The notes beneath the pieces are model-generated. The model was not told where the DNA came from, made no database searches, and saw nothing but the letters and a program-made list of their open reading frames with translations. Shown here piece after piece: positions 9,901-18,123 of a stretch of 32,879 nt of DNA; the first letter of the stretch is position 1; each line of letters begins with the position of its first letter. Made by a program: the position numbers and the translations under genes. Where the stretch lies: contig ONBN01000024.1 in the NCBI GenBank assembly GCA_900316115.1, positions 1 through 32,879 of the forward strand, given 5' to 3'. This DNA comes from an uncultured Eubacteriales bacterium. GTDB taxonomy: Bacteria > Bacillota > Clostridia > Lachnospirales > Lachnospiraceae.

Positions 9901-9928
9901 TTTATAACGCTCATGAATAACGCTACAA
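9901..9928 (-). promoter_or_regulatory. Probable sigma-A promoter for tig
   Basis: On the minus strand TTGTAG (plus 9923-9928) and TATAAA (plus 9901-9906) are separated by 16 nt, about 100 nt upstream of the tig start. A TTGACA at about plus 9858-9863 with a poorer -10 is an alternative nearer the gene. The -35 hexamer is part of a 7-bp inverted repeat (CTACAAT 9923-9929, ATTGTAG 9947-9953) that might bind a regulator. Confidence 0.5.
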
Positions 9929-10014
9929 TTCTTTACAATTACAGTCATTGTAGTAGTATATCACAGGAGTTTCAAAAACGCCAGTGTTTTTTCAAAGGAA
10001 AGCCCCTGTTTTGC

Positions 10015-10038
10015 AAGGTTTTTCCGGTAAAAAACCTT
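10015..10038. terminator. Hairpin downstream of the DJ-1/PfpI gene
   Basis: A 9-bp stem, AAGGTTTTT (10015-10023) with AAAAACCTT (10030-10038), lies immediately after the PfpI gene stop. Its T-rich arm and trailing TT give the best terminator shape on the plus strand, but it sits where a terminator for the minus-strand PfpI gene is expected, so it may act in both directions. Confidence 0.5.
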
Positions 10039-10039
10039 T

Positions 10040-10594
10040 TTATCGGGTGTAAACTACGGATTCTGCGATTTCGTCTGCTTTTTCTTTTCCAAGAAGCTGT
10101 TCGATCAGGGAAAGTGCAAAGTCAACAGCTGTGCCCAGCCCTCTGCTGGTAGTGATATTCCCATCTGTTACAACTTTTTCCAGGGATTTTTCTGCACCCT
10201 TTAATCCGTCCATACAGGATGGATAAGCAGTCGCTTTCTTTCCCTCCAGCAGGCCCAGGGAAGCCAGTACTGTAGGCGCTGCACAGATGGCTCCGATCTT
10301 TCCGCCTTTCTTGTTATATTCTGTAAGAAGTCTTGTTAATGGTTCATACTCTCCCAGGTATTTTGTTCCAGGCATTCCTCCCGGAAGCACCAGCATATCT
10401 GCATCCGTAAAGTCAGTCTCAGCAAATACAGCATCTGTCAGAAGCGGAATATGATGGGAAGTAACCACTTCTTTTTTGTCTGTAATAGAAACTGTGGTGA
10501 TCTGGATCCCTGCTCTTCGCATCAGATCCACTACTGTAAGTCCTTCAATATCCTCAAATCCGTCTGCCAGAAAAATATATACATTTTTTGCCAT
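10040..10594 (-). CDS. DJ-1/PfpI family protein
   Basis: This belongs to the DJ-1/ThiJ/PfpI superfamily (class I glutamine amidotransferase fold), whose members include deglycase/glyoxalase-like proteins and stress-response proteins. The start at 10594 is chosen because AGAGGAG lies 5-8 nt upstream; a longer frame would begin at 10636. The resulting 184-aa protein has the opening DGFEDIEGLT with the acidic residue expected near the active site (Glu17) and the nucleophile elbow GAICAAP (Cys104). The LPGGMPG segment (70-76) is typical of the YajL/DJ-1 branch. It is likely a single-gene unit, divergent from the CYTH gene. The precise substrate is not predictable. Confidence 0.88.
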   Translation of the reverse strand: MAKNVYIFLADGFEDIEGLTVVDLMRRAGIQITTVSITDKKEVVTSHHIPLLTDAVFAETDFTDADMLVLPGGMPGTKYLGEYEPLTRLLTEYNKKGGKIGAICAAPTVLASLGLLEGKKATAYPSCMDGLKGAEKSLEKVVTDGNITTSRGLGTAVDFALSLIEQLLGKEKADEIAESVVYTR

Positions 10595-10690
10595 TTTTAT
10601 CTCCTCTTTCTTCCTATTAAATAATTCCATGAGCAATCATTTTTCTACTGCTCAGCCTAAATACTTATTTTAAATTTTCTCTGTTCCATG

Positions 10691-10696
10691 TATAAT
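10691..10696 (+). promoter_or_regulatory. -10 element upstream of the CYTH gene
   Basis: A perfect TATAAT lies 41 nt before the start codon. The matching -35 position holds TTTTAA, which is weak. The 5' leader contains GGGGTTCCCC (10703-10712), a short palindrome, just before the strong AAAGGAGG ribosome site. Confidence 0.5.
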
Positions 10697-10736
10697 GACG
10701 TTGGGGTTCCCCATACTATAAAGGAGGTTTTTCATT

Positions 10737-11198
10737 ATGGAAATCGAGCGTAAATTCCTGATCCCTCAGGAAAATCTGCCAAAAGACCTGGAATCTTATC
10801 CTTCAAAAAAGATCCAGCAGGGCTATCTGTGCACAGAGCCAGTCGTCCGTATCCGCAGATCCAATGACTCTTATTATCTTACCTACAAATCCAAGGGACT
10901 GATGTGCCGTGAAGAATACAACCTGCCCCTCACCCAGGAGGCTTATGAGCACCTGAAGCCTAAAGCAGATGGTGTGATCATATCCAAAACCCGCTATGTG
11001 ATCCCTGAAAAAAATGGTCTGTCCATTGAATTGGACATCTTTGATGTCCCATATAAAGGACTTTTCCTTGCAGAGGTAGAATTTTCTTCTGAAGAAGAAG
11101 CTTTATCTTATATTCCTCCTGCATGGTTCGGTGAAGAAGTGACCAATTCTTCCAAATATCACAACAGCACCTTAAGTAAAGGAGATTGCCAGCTTTAA
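10737..11198 (+). CDS. CYTH domain-containing protein (YjbK/ThTPase-like)
   Basis: CYTH proteins fold into a triphosphate tunnel and act on polyphosphates, thiamine triphosphate or nucleotides with divalent metal. The 153-aa protein opens with the defining MEIERKFL motif (ExExK, Glu2/Glu4/Lys6). Inside it are further conserved basic and acidic strands: VVRIRRSNDSYYLTYKSKG, a second cluster around KTRYVIPE, and SIELDIFD/LAEVEFSSEEEA carrying the paired glutamates of the tunnel. It is short and single-domain, with no CHAD domain. The start is fixed by AAAGGAGG 9 nt upstream. The real substrate cannot be told; inorganic triphosphate is a reasonable family-level guess. Confidence 0.88.
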   Translation: MEIERKFLIPQENLPKDLESYPSKKIQQGYLCTEPVVRIRRSNDSYYLTYKSKGLMCREEYNLPLTQEAYEHLKPKADGVIISKTRYVIPEKNGLSIELDIFDVPYKGLFLAEVEFSSEEEALSYIPPAWFGEEVTNSSKYHNSTLSKGDCQL

Positions 11199-11255
11199 GC
11201 ATTTCCAGTTATCCAGTTATTTATATCCTTGTCTGTATTTTTATTTGCATCTTAT

Positions 11256-12050
11256 TTACATCTTTTTACCTTTATCTGCACAGGCCTGAAGCGCTTCAAA
11301 AACAGCGCTTCTGAAGCCTGCCTTTTCCAGTGTACGTACACCTTCAATAGTCGTTCCTGCCGGAGAGCATACCATATCTTTTAATTCTCCCGGATGCATC
11401 CCTGTCTCCAGTACCATCTTCGCACTGCCCAGCACAGACTGCGCTGCAAACTGGTATGCCTGTTTTCTTGGCATTCCCTGTGCTACCGCTGCATCTGCCA
11501 TTGCTTCGATAAATATAAATACATAAGCCGGGGAGCATCCACTGACTGCTCCTACTGCATCCATCAGCCTTTCCGGCACTACCTGTGTTTTGCCAAAGCT
11601 GTCCGTGATCTTCAGTACCTGCTCCAGATCTTCGTCTGTTACCAGATCATTTCTGCAGACACCGGTCATACCCTCGCCAACCTGGGCCGGCGTATTGGGC
11701 ATAAGACGTACCACTTTCAGGGATAACCCACACATTTCACGGATCCAGTCCAGGCTTTTCCCTGGTGCAATGCCGATCACCATATGCTCCGGTGTAAGCT
11801 CTTCACGTACTTCTTCGATCACTTCCTGATAAAACTGCGGCTTTACAGCCAGGATAATGGTCTTTGCGCTTTTCACTACCTGGCGGTTGTCCATAGTAGT
11901 GACAACGCCCAGTTTTTCCCTGCTCCTTTTACTGCCTTCTTCTGTAAGATTTGACACAATGATCTCGTCCTTCTGAAAAACTCCTTTTTTCAGGATCCCG
12001 CTGATCATGGCAGATCCCATGTTCCCACATCCGATAAATCCAATTTTCAT
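11256..12050 (-). CDS. proC: Pyrroline-5-carboxylate reductase
   Basis: ProC reduces 1-pyrroline-5-carboxylate to L-proline with NAD(P)H, the last step of proline synthesis. Starting at 12050 (AAGGAG 9 nt upstream) the protein is 264 aa, normal for the family. The open frame continues upstream through the tRNA gene, but that extension is not coding. The Rossmann motif GCGNMG is at 7-12. The C-terminal region has the ProC signature from HPGELKDMVCSPAGTTIEGV to the end. proB and proA are not in the window, so the biosynthetic genes are scattered. Transcription may read through the weak terminator after the tRNA or begin in the short gap. Confidence 0.96.
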   Translation of the reverse strand: MKIGFIGCGNMGSAMISGILKKGVFQKDEIIVSNLTEEGSKRSREKLGVVTTMDNRQVVKSAKTIILAVKPQFYQEVIEEVREELTPEHMVIGIAPGKSLDWIREMCGLSLKVVRLMPNTPAQVGEGMTGVCRNDLVTDEDLEQVLKITDSFGKTQVVPERLMDAVGAVSGCSPAYVFIFIEAMADAAVAQGMPRKQAYQFAAQSVLGSAKMVLETGMHPGELKDMVCSPAGTTIEGVRTLEKAGFRSAVFEALQACADKGKKM

Positions 12051-12085
12051 TTTTTTCGTCTCCTTGTATACATATACATCCTTAA

Positions 12086-12128
12086 CAAAACACCCCTGAA
12101 AGCCTGCTGTTACAAGCCTCCAGGGGTT
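12086..12128 (-). terminator. Probable terminator after tRNA-Gly
   Basis: Read on the minus strand, ACCCCTG (plus 12121-12127) pairs with CAGGGGT (plus 12092-12098) across a 22-nt loop, followed by GTTTTG. The stem starts 7 nt after the tRNA 3' end. The long loop and interrupted T-run suggest partial termination. Confidence 0.5.
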
Positions 12129-12134
12129 CGGGCA

Positions 12135-12205
<71 letters not shown>

Positions 12206-12215
12206 GAACGTGCAT

Positions 12216-12244
12216 ATTATAGCACCATCCATGGATTTTGGCAA
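12216..12244 (-). promoter_or_regulatory. Sigma-A promoter of tRNA-Gly
   Basis: On the minus strand TTGCCA (plus 12239-12244) and TATAAT (plus 12216-12221) are separated by exactly 17 nt. The -10 ends 10 nt before the tRNA 5' end, ideal for a stable-RNA gene. Confidence 0.85.
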
Positions 12245-12267
12245 GTAGTGACCTTTATTTCTTTCTA

Positions 12268-12276
12268 TGCTATAAT
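12268..12276 (+). promoter_or_regulatory. Extended -10 promoter for the acyltransferase gene
   Basis: TGCTATAAT fits an extended -10 element, which can work without a good -35. It is about 77 nt upstream of the acyltransferase start and is divergent from, and almost back to back with, the tRNA promoter. The leader contains a small hairpin AACCTG-TTTT-CAGGTT (12309-12324). Confidence 0.65.
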
Positions 12277-12352
12277 CCAGTTGCTGTGGCTGTAATCAGC
12301 GGCAGCATAACCTGTTTTCAGGTTTATGAAAACTTATATATTGGAGGTTTTT

Positions 12353-13429
12353 ATGTCTTCTTCAAAAAGTCAATCCATCCCAGAGCATCCTGTTTTTTTT
12401 AGCAAAAATGTAACCAACATCTTAAAAGGAACAGGGATCATCCTGATGCTGTTCCATCACCTTTTCAGCTGCTCCTCTGACCTTGTAGAAAAATATCAGG
12501 TTTCTTCCAGGCTGATCCCTATGGACAAGATCATGACCATAAGTGCACTGAGCAAAATATGCGTAGCAGTCTTTGTTTTTGTGTCAGCATGTGGGATCAC
12601 CATTTCCCTCAGCCAGAAATCCCAAAGCCAGCAGGCAGGCTACATCTGGCATCGTTATAAAAAGCTTGCTTCCGGCTTCCTGCTGGTCTACCTTATCAGT
12701 ATCCTTACATTTTTCTTAAGAACAGACCGACTTGGGGTTTACTTTAAAGAGGGCCCCTTAAAGGGTATTTTTTATATGCTGATCGATGCTTCCGGACTTG
12801 CCAGCTTCTTTGGAACTCCATCCTATAATGAAACCTGGTGGTACATGTCCGTAGCCATCCTGATGATCTTTGCCATGCCTTTGCTGATTTCCCTGTATGA
12901 CCGTTTTGGCATATCTGCTGTGGTTGTGGCTGCTATGCTTACATATGTGGGGATTCCTCTCACAGCCTTTACCACTTATCTTTTCACAATGCTCCTTGGG
13001 ATCATGGCTGTGAAAGAAGGCTTTTATGGACGATTGCTTTCCCTTAAGGAAAAGTACGTGTCCATTAAATCGGACACTGTATTTTATGCCTTGTTGTTGG
13101 CTTTTTTTGCTTTTCTGTTTCTTATAATCCTTACATTCCGTTTTAAATGCGGTCATGAGGATCTTACAGACGGATTTCTGGCACTGATTCTTTCCGGGAT
13201 TTTCTTTATTCTCACAGACCTGAAAGGATTTTGCTTTCCGTTTTTATCATTACTTGGAAAGCATTCCATGAATATGTTTCTTCTGCACACACTGATTTTT
13301 GAGTACTATTTTACGGACTTTATTTATTCCTTCCATAACTGGCTGCTGATCACTCTTGTACTGATCTGTACATCCCTTGCTGTATCTGCAGTCATTGATC
13401 TTGTAAAAGAAAAACTACCTGTTTTCTAA
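12353..13429 (+). CDS. Membrane acyltransferase (acyltransferase 3 family)
   Basis: Members of this family (OafA/WecH-like) transfer acetyl or other acyl groups to cell-envelope sugars or lipids across the membrane. With the start at 12353 (TTGGAGG 5 nt upstream) the protein is 358 aa; an ATG at 12326 without a ribosome site would add nine residues. About ten hydrophobic helices span the protein. The conserved histidine pair sits in the first helix (LMLFHHLF, His35/His36), and an FVSACGITISL segment at about 80-90 is typical of the family. It is a lone plus-strand gene ending at a strong bidirectional terminator. The acceptor substrate is unknown. Confidence 0.85.
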   Translation: MSSSKSQSIPEHPVFFSKNVTNILKGTGIILMLFHHLFSCSSDLVEKYQVSSRLIPMDKIMTISALSKICVAVFVFVSACGITISLSQKSQSQQAGYIWHRYKKLASGFLLVYLISILTFFLRTDRLGVYFKEGPLKGIFYMLIDASGLASFFGTPSYNETWWYMSVAILMIFAMPLLISLYDRFGISAVVVAAMLTYVGIPLTAFTTYLFTMLLGIMAVKEGFYGRLLSLKEKYVSIKSDTVFYALLLAFFAFLFLIILTFRFKCGHEDLTDGFLALILSGIFFILTDLKGFCFPFLSLLGKHSMNMFLLHTLIFEYYFTDFIYSFHNWLLITLVLICTSLAVSAVIDLVKEKLPVF

Positions 13430-13501
13430 GCAAAAGGCAGCCTGCCTTTCAATAAATCACTTTTTCAAATACACTTTACTTTTTTAAGACTGATCTGCTT
13501 A

Positions 13502-13546
13502 AAAGGGCTGATGCACAAAACACAATGCATCAGCCCTTTCTTTTTT
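13502..13546. terminator. Strong bidirectional terminator
   Basis: AAAGGGCTGATGCA (13502-13515) and TGCATCAGCCCTTT (13526-13539) form a perfect 14-bp stem with a 10-nt loop, followed on the plus strand by CTTTTTT. It ends the acyltransferase gene and, on the other strand, lies 5 nt after the malQ stop with a shorter T-run. Confidence 0.92.
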
Positions 13547-15098
13547 ATTTCTTATTCTTTTTCTCTTCTTCTAATAACTCTTCTTCTGTCTTTGTCCAGT
13601 TTCTTCTTCCGTATCTGGTAGCCAGTTCCAGCATCTCTTTCTGCAGTTTCTTTGTAAACTGGCCTTTTTTCATACGCCATCTCCAGTTTTTGCCTAAGGT
13701 AGACGGCTGATTGATCCTGGCGCTGTTATCCAGTCCCAGATAATCCTGCATAGGAATAATGCAAAGATTTGCCACACTTCTCATAACCAGTGTGATCAGA
13801 TCCTCACAAATACCCTCATCTGTATCCTGGAAGTTCCTCAGATACTGACGAACCAGCTTTCTCTCTTCCGGTGTAATATCACGGAACCAGCCTCTCAGGG
13901 TTTCGTTATCATGGGTTCCTGTATAAACCACACAGTTCCTCGGATAATTGTGCGGAAGATAATCGCTGGCATTTCCTGTATCTCTTTCATCAAATGCAAA
14001 CTCAATAACTTTCATGTTCGGATATCCGCTGTCTTCTACCAGCTGTTTTACAGTATCTGTCATAAAGCCCAGATCCTCTGCAATAATATCCCTGTCACCA
14101 AGCCTGTAGGAAATCGTGCGGAAAAGGTCCATTCCAGGTCCTTTTTCCCACCATCCGTTCTCTGCGGTCTTATCCCCAAACGGAATAGCATAATATTCAT
14201 CAAAACCACGGAAATGGTCGATTCGTACAATATCATACATATTGAAACAATGAGCAAGGCGTTTTACCCACCAGTCAAATCCAGACTGTCTGTGAACATC
14301 CCAGTTGTACAGAGGATTTCCCCATAACTGACCGGTAGCGGAAAAACCATCCGGCGGACAGCCTGCTACCTGGGTAGGCTGATTTTCTTCATCCAGCTTA
14401 AACAGCCACGGGCTTGCCCATGTATCTGCACTGTCCAGTGCAACATAAATCGGGATATCTCCGATAATACGGATCCCCTTGCTGTTTGCATATGCTTTTA
14501 ATCTGCCCCACTGCTCATAGAACTTGAACTGCATATACTCCTGAAACTCAATTTCATAATACAGTTCTTCTCTGTAATAATCCAGAGCATTCTGCCAGCG
14601 CAGACGGATATCCTGTGCCCACTCACTCCATGGTGCACCTTCAAATCTGTCCTTTACAGCCATAAACAGGGCATAATCCTTTAACCAGTATTCCTGCTCT
14701 CTCTGGAATTTCAGGAAATCCGGATTCTTGGTAATATCACTGCGGCCATATGCCTTACGGAGAAGCTGATAACGTCCCTTATACAGCTTTTCATAATCAA
14801 TATCATCTGCGTTGTTTCCAAAATCAACACTGTCGCATTCTTTTTCTGTAAGCACGCCTTCTTCGATCAGATCTTCCAGACTGATAAAATAAGGATTGCC
14901 TGCAAAAGTGGAAAAAGACTGATAGGGAGAATCCCCGTAGCTGGTCGGGCCAAGGGGCAAAATCTGCCAGCAGCACTGTCCTGCTGCCTTCAGCTCATCT
15001 ACAAAATCATACGCACTTTTTGAAAAACATCCGATCCCGTACTTTGACGGCAGACTGCTGATTGGAAGCAGCACACCGCACTCTCGTTTATTTATCAT
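13545..15098 (-). CDS. malQ: 4-alpha-glucanotransferase (amylomaltase)
   Basis: MalQ is a cytoplasmic GH77 enzyme that disproportionates maltodextrins, releasing glucose and making longer chains for phosphorylase. The start at 15098 (GGGAGG 5-8 nt upstream) gives 517 aa, the usual length; an in-frame extension to 15218 is unlikely to be translated. Catalytic residues are visible: the nucleophile Asp294 in VRIDHFRGFD, the acid Glu341 in IIAEDLG and the transition-state Asp397 in THDNET. The opening GVLLPISSLPS is a family hallmark. The nearby secreted amylase makes a maltodextrin-use role likely. A GGGTAT/ATACCC inverted repeat in its leader may be an operator. Confidence 0.96.
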   Translation of the reverse strand: MINKRECGVLLPISSLPSKYGIGCFSKSAYDFVDELKAAGQCCWQILPLGPTSYGDSPYQSFSTFAGNPYFISLEDLIEEGVLTEKECDSVDFGNNADDIDYEKLYKGRYQLLRKAYGRSDITKNPDFLKFQREQEYWLKDYALFMAVKDRFEGAPWSEWAQDIRLRWQNALDYYREELYYEIEFQEYMQFKFYEQWGRLKAYANSKGIRIIGDIPIYVALDSADTWASPWLFKLDEENQPTQVAGCPPDGFSATGQLWGNPLYNWDVHRQSGFDWWVKRLAHCFNMYDIVRIDHFRGFDEYYAIPFGDKTAENGWWEKGPGMDLFRTISYRLGDRDIIAEDLGFMTDTVKQLVEDSGYPNMKVIEFAFDERDTGNASDYLPHNYPRNCVVYTGTHDNETLRGWFRDITPEERKLVRQYLRNFQDTDEGICEDLITLVMRSVANLCIIPMQDYLGLDNSARINQPSTLGKNWRWRMKKGQFTKKLQKEMLELATRYGRRNWTKTEEELLEEEKKNKK

Positions 15099-15146
15099 GA
15101 TTACCTCCCTCGAAAATTCTGTAAGACTGCTACTCTTTCCCAGGCG

Positions 15147-15163
15147 GGGTATCCCGAATACCC
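15147..15163. promoter_or_regulatory. Inverted repeat in the malQ leader
   Basis: GGGTAT-CCCGA-ATACCC is a perfect 6-bp inverted repeat about 50 nt upstream of the malQ start, and a further GGTATC copy follows at 15164-15169. It may be an operator for a sugar-responsive regulator or a leader hairpin. The promoter itself is unclear; TTGATG-17-TTTTAT on the minus strand is the best I can see. Confidence 0.4.
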
Positions 15164-15272
15164 GGTATCTCCAAATAAAATAAGTGCAGTCCCTATACAT
15201 CAATGATAATATTGGCATACAGGATACTGCACCGTCAATAATAAACTTTTTAGAAATATGTTATTTTTTCAC

Positions 15273-16313
15273 TCATGCAGAATATCTGGCATTCTCATAA
15301 TGTCTTAAGCTTTCTTCATATGCCTGCAACTTTGCCTTTGATTCCATGCTCAGATTACGTGGAACCTGGATCTGCACTTCTGCGTACTGGTCGCCACGTA
15401 CAGACGGATCTTTCATAGATACAATGCCTTTTCCTCTAAGACGGATCTTGGTACCGGACTGTGTACCTTCTTTGATCCGGCACATCACATCGCCGTACAA
15501 AGTATGCACAACAGCTTCGCCACCTAAAACAGCCGTTGAAAATGGAATATCCAGCACTGTATATACATCCTGGCCTTTTCTCTCAAAGCCAGCCTTAGGC
15601 ATCACATGGATCTTCAGTATCAGATCTCCTGGCTGGCCACCGCCTGTACCAGGATGTCCCTTTCCACGAAGCCGGATGCTTTTGCCGGTATCGATCCCTG
15701 CAGGAATCTTCACCTGTAATGTCTGTGTTTTTCCTGAACCATGGGCATCGGACAGGGAAATCCGCTTCTCACAGCCGAATGCAGCCTCGTCAAAGCTTAC
15801 GGTTACATCCGCATTCAGATCAGCGCCGTTCCGGCTGCCTCCGAAACCTCCGAAGCCGCCTCTGCCTGTGCCAAAGCCCTGATGAAATCCATCTGATGAA
15901 CCGCCAAAGCTGCTGCCAAATCCGCCAAATCCATGGGTACTTCTGCTTCCAAAACCACCGAACATGTTTTTCAGGATATCATCCATGTCGCCACCTTCAA
16001 AATGATACTCCTGATAACCTCCGTTCCCGCCGTAGCTTCCGCCAAATCCGCCGAAACCTCCGGCATTTGCACTGCCTGCACCTTCGTCAAATGCAGCATG
16101 GCCAAACTGATCATACATTTTCCTTTTCTCTGGATCACTTAACACGGAATATGCCTCTGTGATCTCTTTAAACTTCTGTTCAGCCTGCGGATCTCCCACA
16201 TTTGAATCCGGATGATATTTCTTTGCCAGTTTTCTGTATGCTTTCTTAATGGTACTTTCCTCAGCATCTCTGCTGATGCCAAGCACCTCATAATAATCTC
16301 TTTTTGTTGCCAT
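15273..16313 (-). CDS. DnaJ-like co-chaperone without zinc-finger domain
   Basis: This is a J-domain protein that stimulates DnaK ATPase activity and presents unfolded substrates. With the start at 16313 (AGGAAG upstream) it is 346 aa. The J domain (about 5-70) has the HPD tripeptide at 34-36. It is followed by a long Gly/Phe-rich linker (about 77-165) and directly by the two C-terminal beta domains. The four CxxCxGxG repeats of canonical DnaJ are absent, placing it with type II (CbpA-like) proteins. It is not beside dnaK or grpE and has its own promoter. It ends 174 nt before malQ on the same strand. Confidence 0.93.
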   Translation of the reverse strand: MATKRDYYEVLGISRDAEESTIKKAYRKLAKKYHPDSNVGDPQAEQKFKEITEAYSVLSDPEKRKMYDQFGHAAFDEGAGSANAGGFGGFGGSYGGNGGYQEYHFEGGDMDDILKNMFGGFGSRSTHGFGGFGSSFGGSSDGFHQGFGTGRGGFGGFGGSRNGADLNADVTVSFDEAAFGCEKRISLSDAHGSGKTQTLQVKIPAGIDTGKSIRLRGKGHPGTGGGQPGDLILKIHVMPKAGFERKGQDVYTVLDIPFSTAVLGGEAVVHTLYGDVMCRIKEGTQSGTKIRLRGKGIVSMKDPSVRGDQYAEVQIQVPRNLSMESKAKLQAYEESLRHYENARYSA

Positions 16314-16338
16314 AATCTTCACTTCCTGTTCTATATGT

Positions 16339-16367
16339 AATATAACATCCAATTTTAAATGCGTCAA
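16339..16367 (-). promoter_or_regulatory. Sigma-A promoter for the dnaJ-like gene
   Basis: On the minus strand TTGACG (plus 16362-16367) and TATATT (plus 16339-16344) are separated by 17 nt, 25 nt before the start codon. No CIRCE element (HrcA operator) is present, so it is probably not under HrcA control. Confidence 0.8.
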
Positions 16368-16428
16368 GCACCTTTCGTTATTTTCACATAATCTTCACAG
16401 GGACATATTAATCTCGAAATATTAATCT

Positions 16429-18042
16429 TCACATGGAAGTATTTAGCACAGTAATGGAATATGCAGGCATCTGAAGGATTCCATCTTCCAGTACCGGTGC
16501 ACTGTCTTCCCCTACCAGGGTATCTGCCAGGGAAATCTCTCCCTGTCCTTTCTGGTTCAGGCTGACACCTGTAAGATCCACGGACTCCTGTTCTCCTGAA
16601 ATATTGTATACCAGTAATATCTCAGAATCCTCCAGGCTTTTTCGGATGGTACAAATATTTTCCCCGGAAAGGCTTTCCTCAAAAGTCACTTTCCCGCTTT
16701 GGATCTCCGGATATTTTTCTCTTAAATGGATCACATTCTTTACATATTGATACACGGATGATTCATCCTTTTCCTGTTCCTCCAGGCTGCCATATTTCAT
16801 CTTCACTGTATCCATGGCTTCCGGTCCATTACACATACCTTCTGCATTTTTGTCTGTGCTCCAGTACATGGGAGCACGGAAATTCTCATCTTTTCCTGCT
16901 CCCTTCATCCCAAGCTCTTCTCCATAGTACAAAAATGCCTGTCCAGACATGGTAAGATTCATAGCCTGTGCGATCTTTGTCTGACTTTCACTGTCTTCTC
17001 CAGAATAATATCCTGCACCTCTTGCCATATCATGATTGGTATAAAACGGTGCGTCCACCGGATTGTCTCCGTATTTTTCAAGGGTATTCTGCAAAGTAAC
17101 CAGTGCTTTTCCATAGGAAGAGGCATTGTAAGAGCTCATCTTCTTTACAGTATCCGCAATGATCCCTTCATTACCTGCAAATGCAAAATCAAAACAGCTG
17201 TCGATCCCACTGGCATAATATTTTCCATAGGTATCCATATCTGACCAAACCTCTGCCACGATATATGAGTCCGGTTTATTGGACTTTACCATTGTGTTAA
17301 ACCAGGATAAAACTTCCACGTTTTTATCTGTCATGTCACTGTAGTATTCTTTGGCAGCATCCAGTCGGAATCCATCTACACCCAGTTCCTGCCAGAACTT
17401 AACGATTTCTTCAAATTCCTGTCGTACCTGCGGATTCCCCAGATTCAGATCCGGCATCTCACTCCAGAATCTGGATTCATAATACCAGGAGGTTCCCTCT
17501 AACTGATTGTATCCTGCCTGATTTTCCCTGGAAAAATTATAGTAATCCACATATGGGCATTCTTCGCTGTCCGGTTCCTGGCCTTCCGGAAGTGACCGCA
17601 GATATTCAGCAGCCTTCAAAAACCAGGGATGCTGGGATGAGGAGTGGTTCATAGGCAGATCCATGATCACCCTGATGCCTCTTTCATGGCACTGGGAAAT
17701 CAGGTTCTTGAAATCATCCAGGGTTCCGTATTCCGGATCGATATCCATATAATCTGTTACATCATATTTATGATATGTAGTAGATGGCATCACAGGCATA
17801 AGCCAGATCATATCACATCCCAGATCCTCCTGTGTGCTTTCATCTCCATCATTTATATAGTCCAGTTTATTGGACACTCCATTCAGATCACCAATACCAT
17901 CACCATTGCTGTCATTGAAGCTATACACAAAAATCTCATAGCCGGTATTGCTTGTTCCTTCTGCTGCCTGTACGGCATTTCCCATAAGCATGGTCTGCAT
18001 GCAAAGCGCCGCCAGAAGACCTTTGATCCATTTCCTTTTCAT
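16429..18042 (-). CDS. Secreted GH13 alpha-amylase family glycosidase
   Basis: This is an extracellular alpha-glucan hydrolase. The 537-aa protein starts with a Sec signal peptide (basic MKRKWIK, a hydrophobic core 8-21, probable cleavage after AVQA at 26). A calcium-loop-like segment DSNGDGIGDLNGV follows, then the (beta/alpha)8 barrel. GH13 motifs are MNHSSSQHPW, the nucleophile Asp228 in GFRLDAAK, the acid Glu264 in VAEVWS and Asp338 in FYTNHD. A beta-sandwich C domain ends the protein. There is no carbohydrate-binding module, lipobox or LPXTG signal, so it is probably released. The motifs resemble oligo-1,6-glucosidase/neopullulanase-like clades, so the exact linkage specificity is uncertain. 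malQ lies nearby on the same strand. Confidence 0.92.
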   Translation of the reverse strand: MKRKWIKGLLAALCMQTMLMGNAVQAAEGTSNTGYEIFVYSFNDSNGDGIGDLNGVSNKLDYINDGDESTQEDLGCDMIWLMPVMPSTTYHKYDVTDYMDIDPEYGTLDDFKNLISQCHERGIRVIMDLPMNHSSSQHPWFLKAAEYLRSLPEGQEPDSEECPYVDYYNFSRENQAGYNQLEGTSWYYESRFWSEMPDLNLGNPQVRQEFEEIVKFWQELGVDGFRLDAAKEYYSDMTDKNVEVLSWFNTMVKSNKPDSYIVAEVWSDMDTYGKYYASGIDSCFDFAFAGNEGIIADTVKKMSSYNASSYGKALVTLQNTLEKYGDNPVDAPFYTNHDMARGAGYYSGEDSESQTKIAQAMNLTMSGQAFLYYGEELGMKGAGKDENFRAPMYWSTDKNAEGMCNGPEAMDTVKMKYGSLEEQEKDESSVYQYVKNVIHLREKYPEIQSGKVTFEESLSGENICTIRKSLEDSEILLVYNISGEQESVDLTGVSLNQKGQGEISLADTLVGEDSAPVLEDGILQMPAYSITVLNTSM

Positions 18043-18089
18043 TTATTTTCTCCTTCCATTTTCTTCTACTGTTTTCACTTTTATAGTGG

Positions 18090-18095
18090 TATAAT
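18090..18095 (+). promoter_or_regulatory. -10 element upstream of the MFS gene
   Basis: TATAAT lies 28 nt before the MFS start codon, with TACTGT at the -35 position 17 nt upstream. The 81-nt gap is shared with the divergent amylase, so both promoters overlap here and could be co-regulated. Confidence 0.5.
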
Positions 18096-18123
18096 CGTAT
18101 CATAATCATAGGAGGTTGACAAC

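Noticed and set aside
15099-15218. 40-residue N-terminal extension of malQ
   Set aside because: The family start motif and a GGGAGG site both point to 15098; the extension covers the leader inverted repeat.
15830-16080. Repetitive GGC/TCC tract as a tandem repeat or CRISPR-like array
   Set aside because: It is the coding sequence of the Gly/Phe-rich linker of the DnaJ-like protein; the repeats are irregular and have no spacers.
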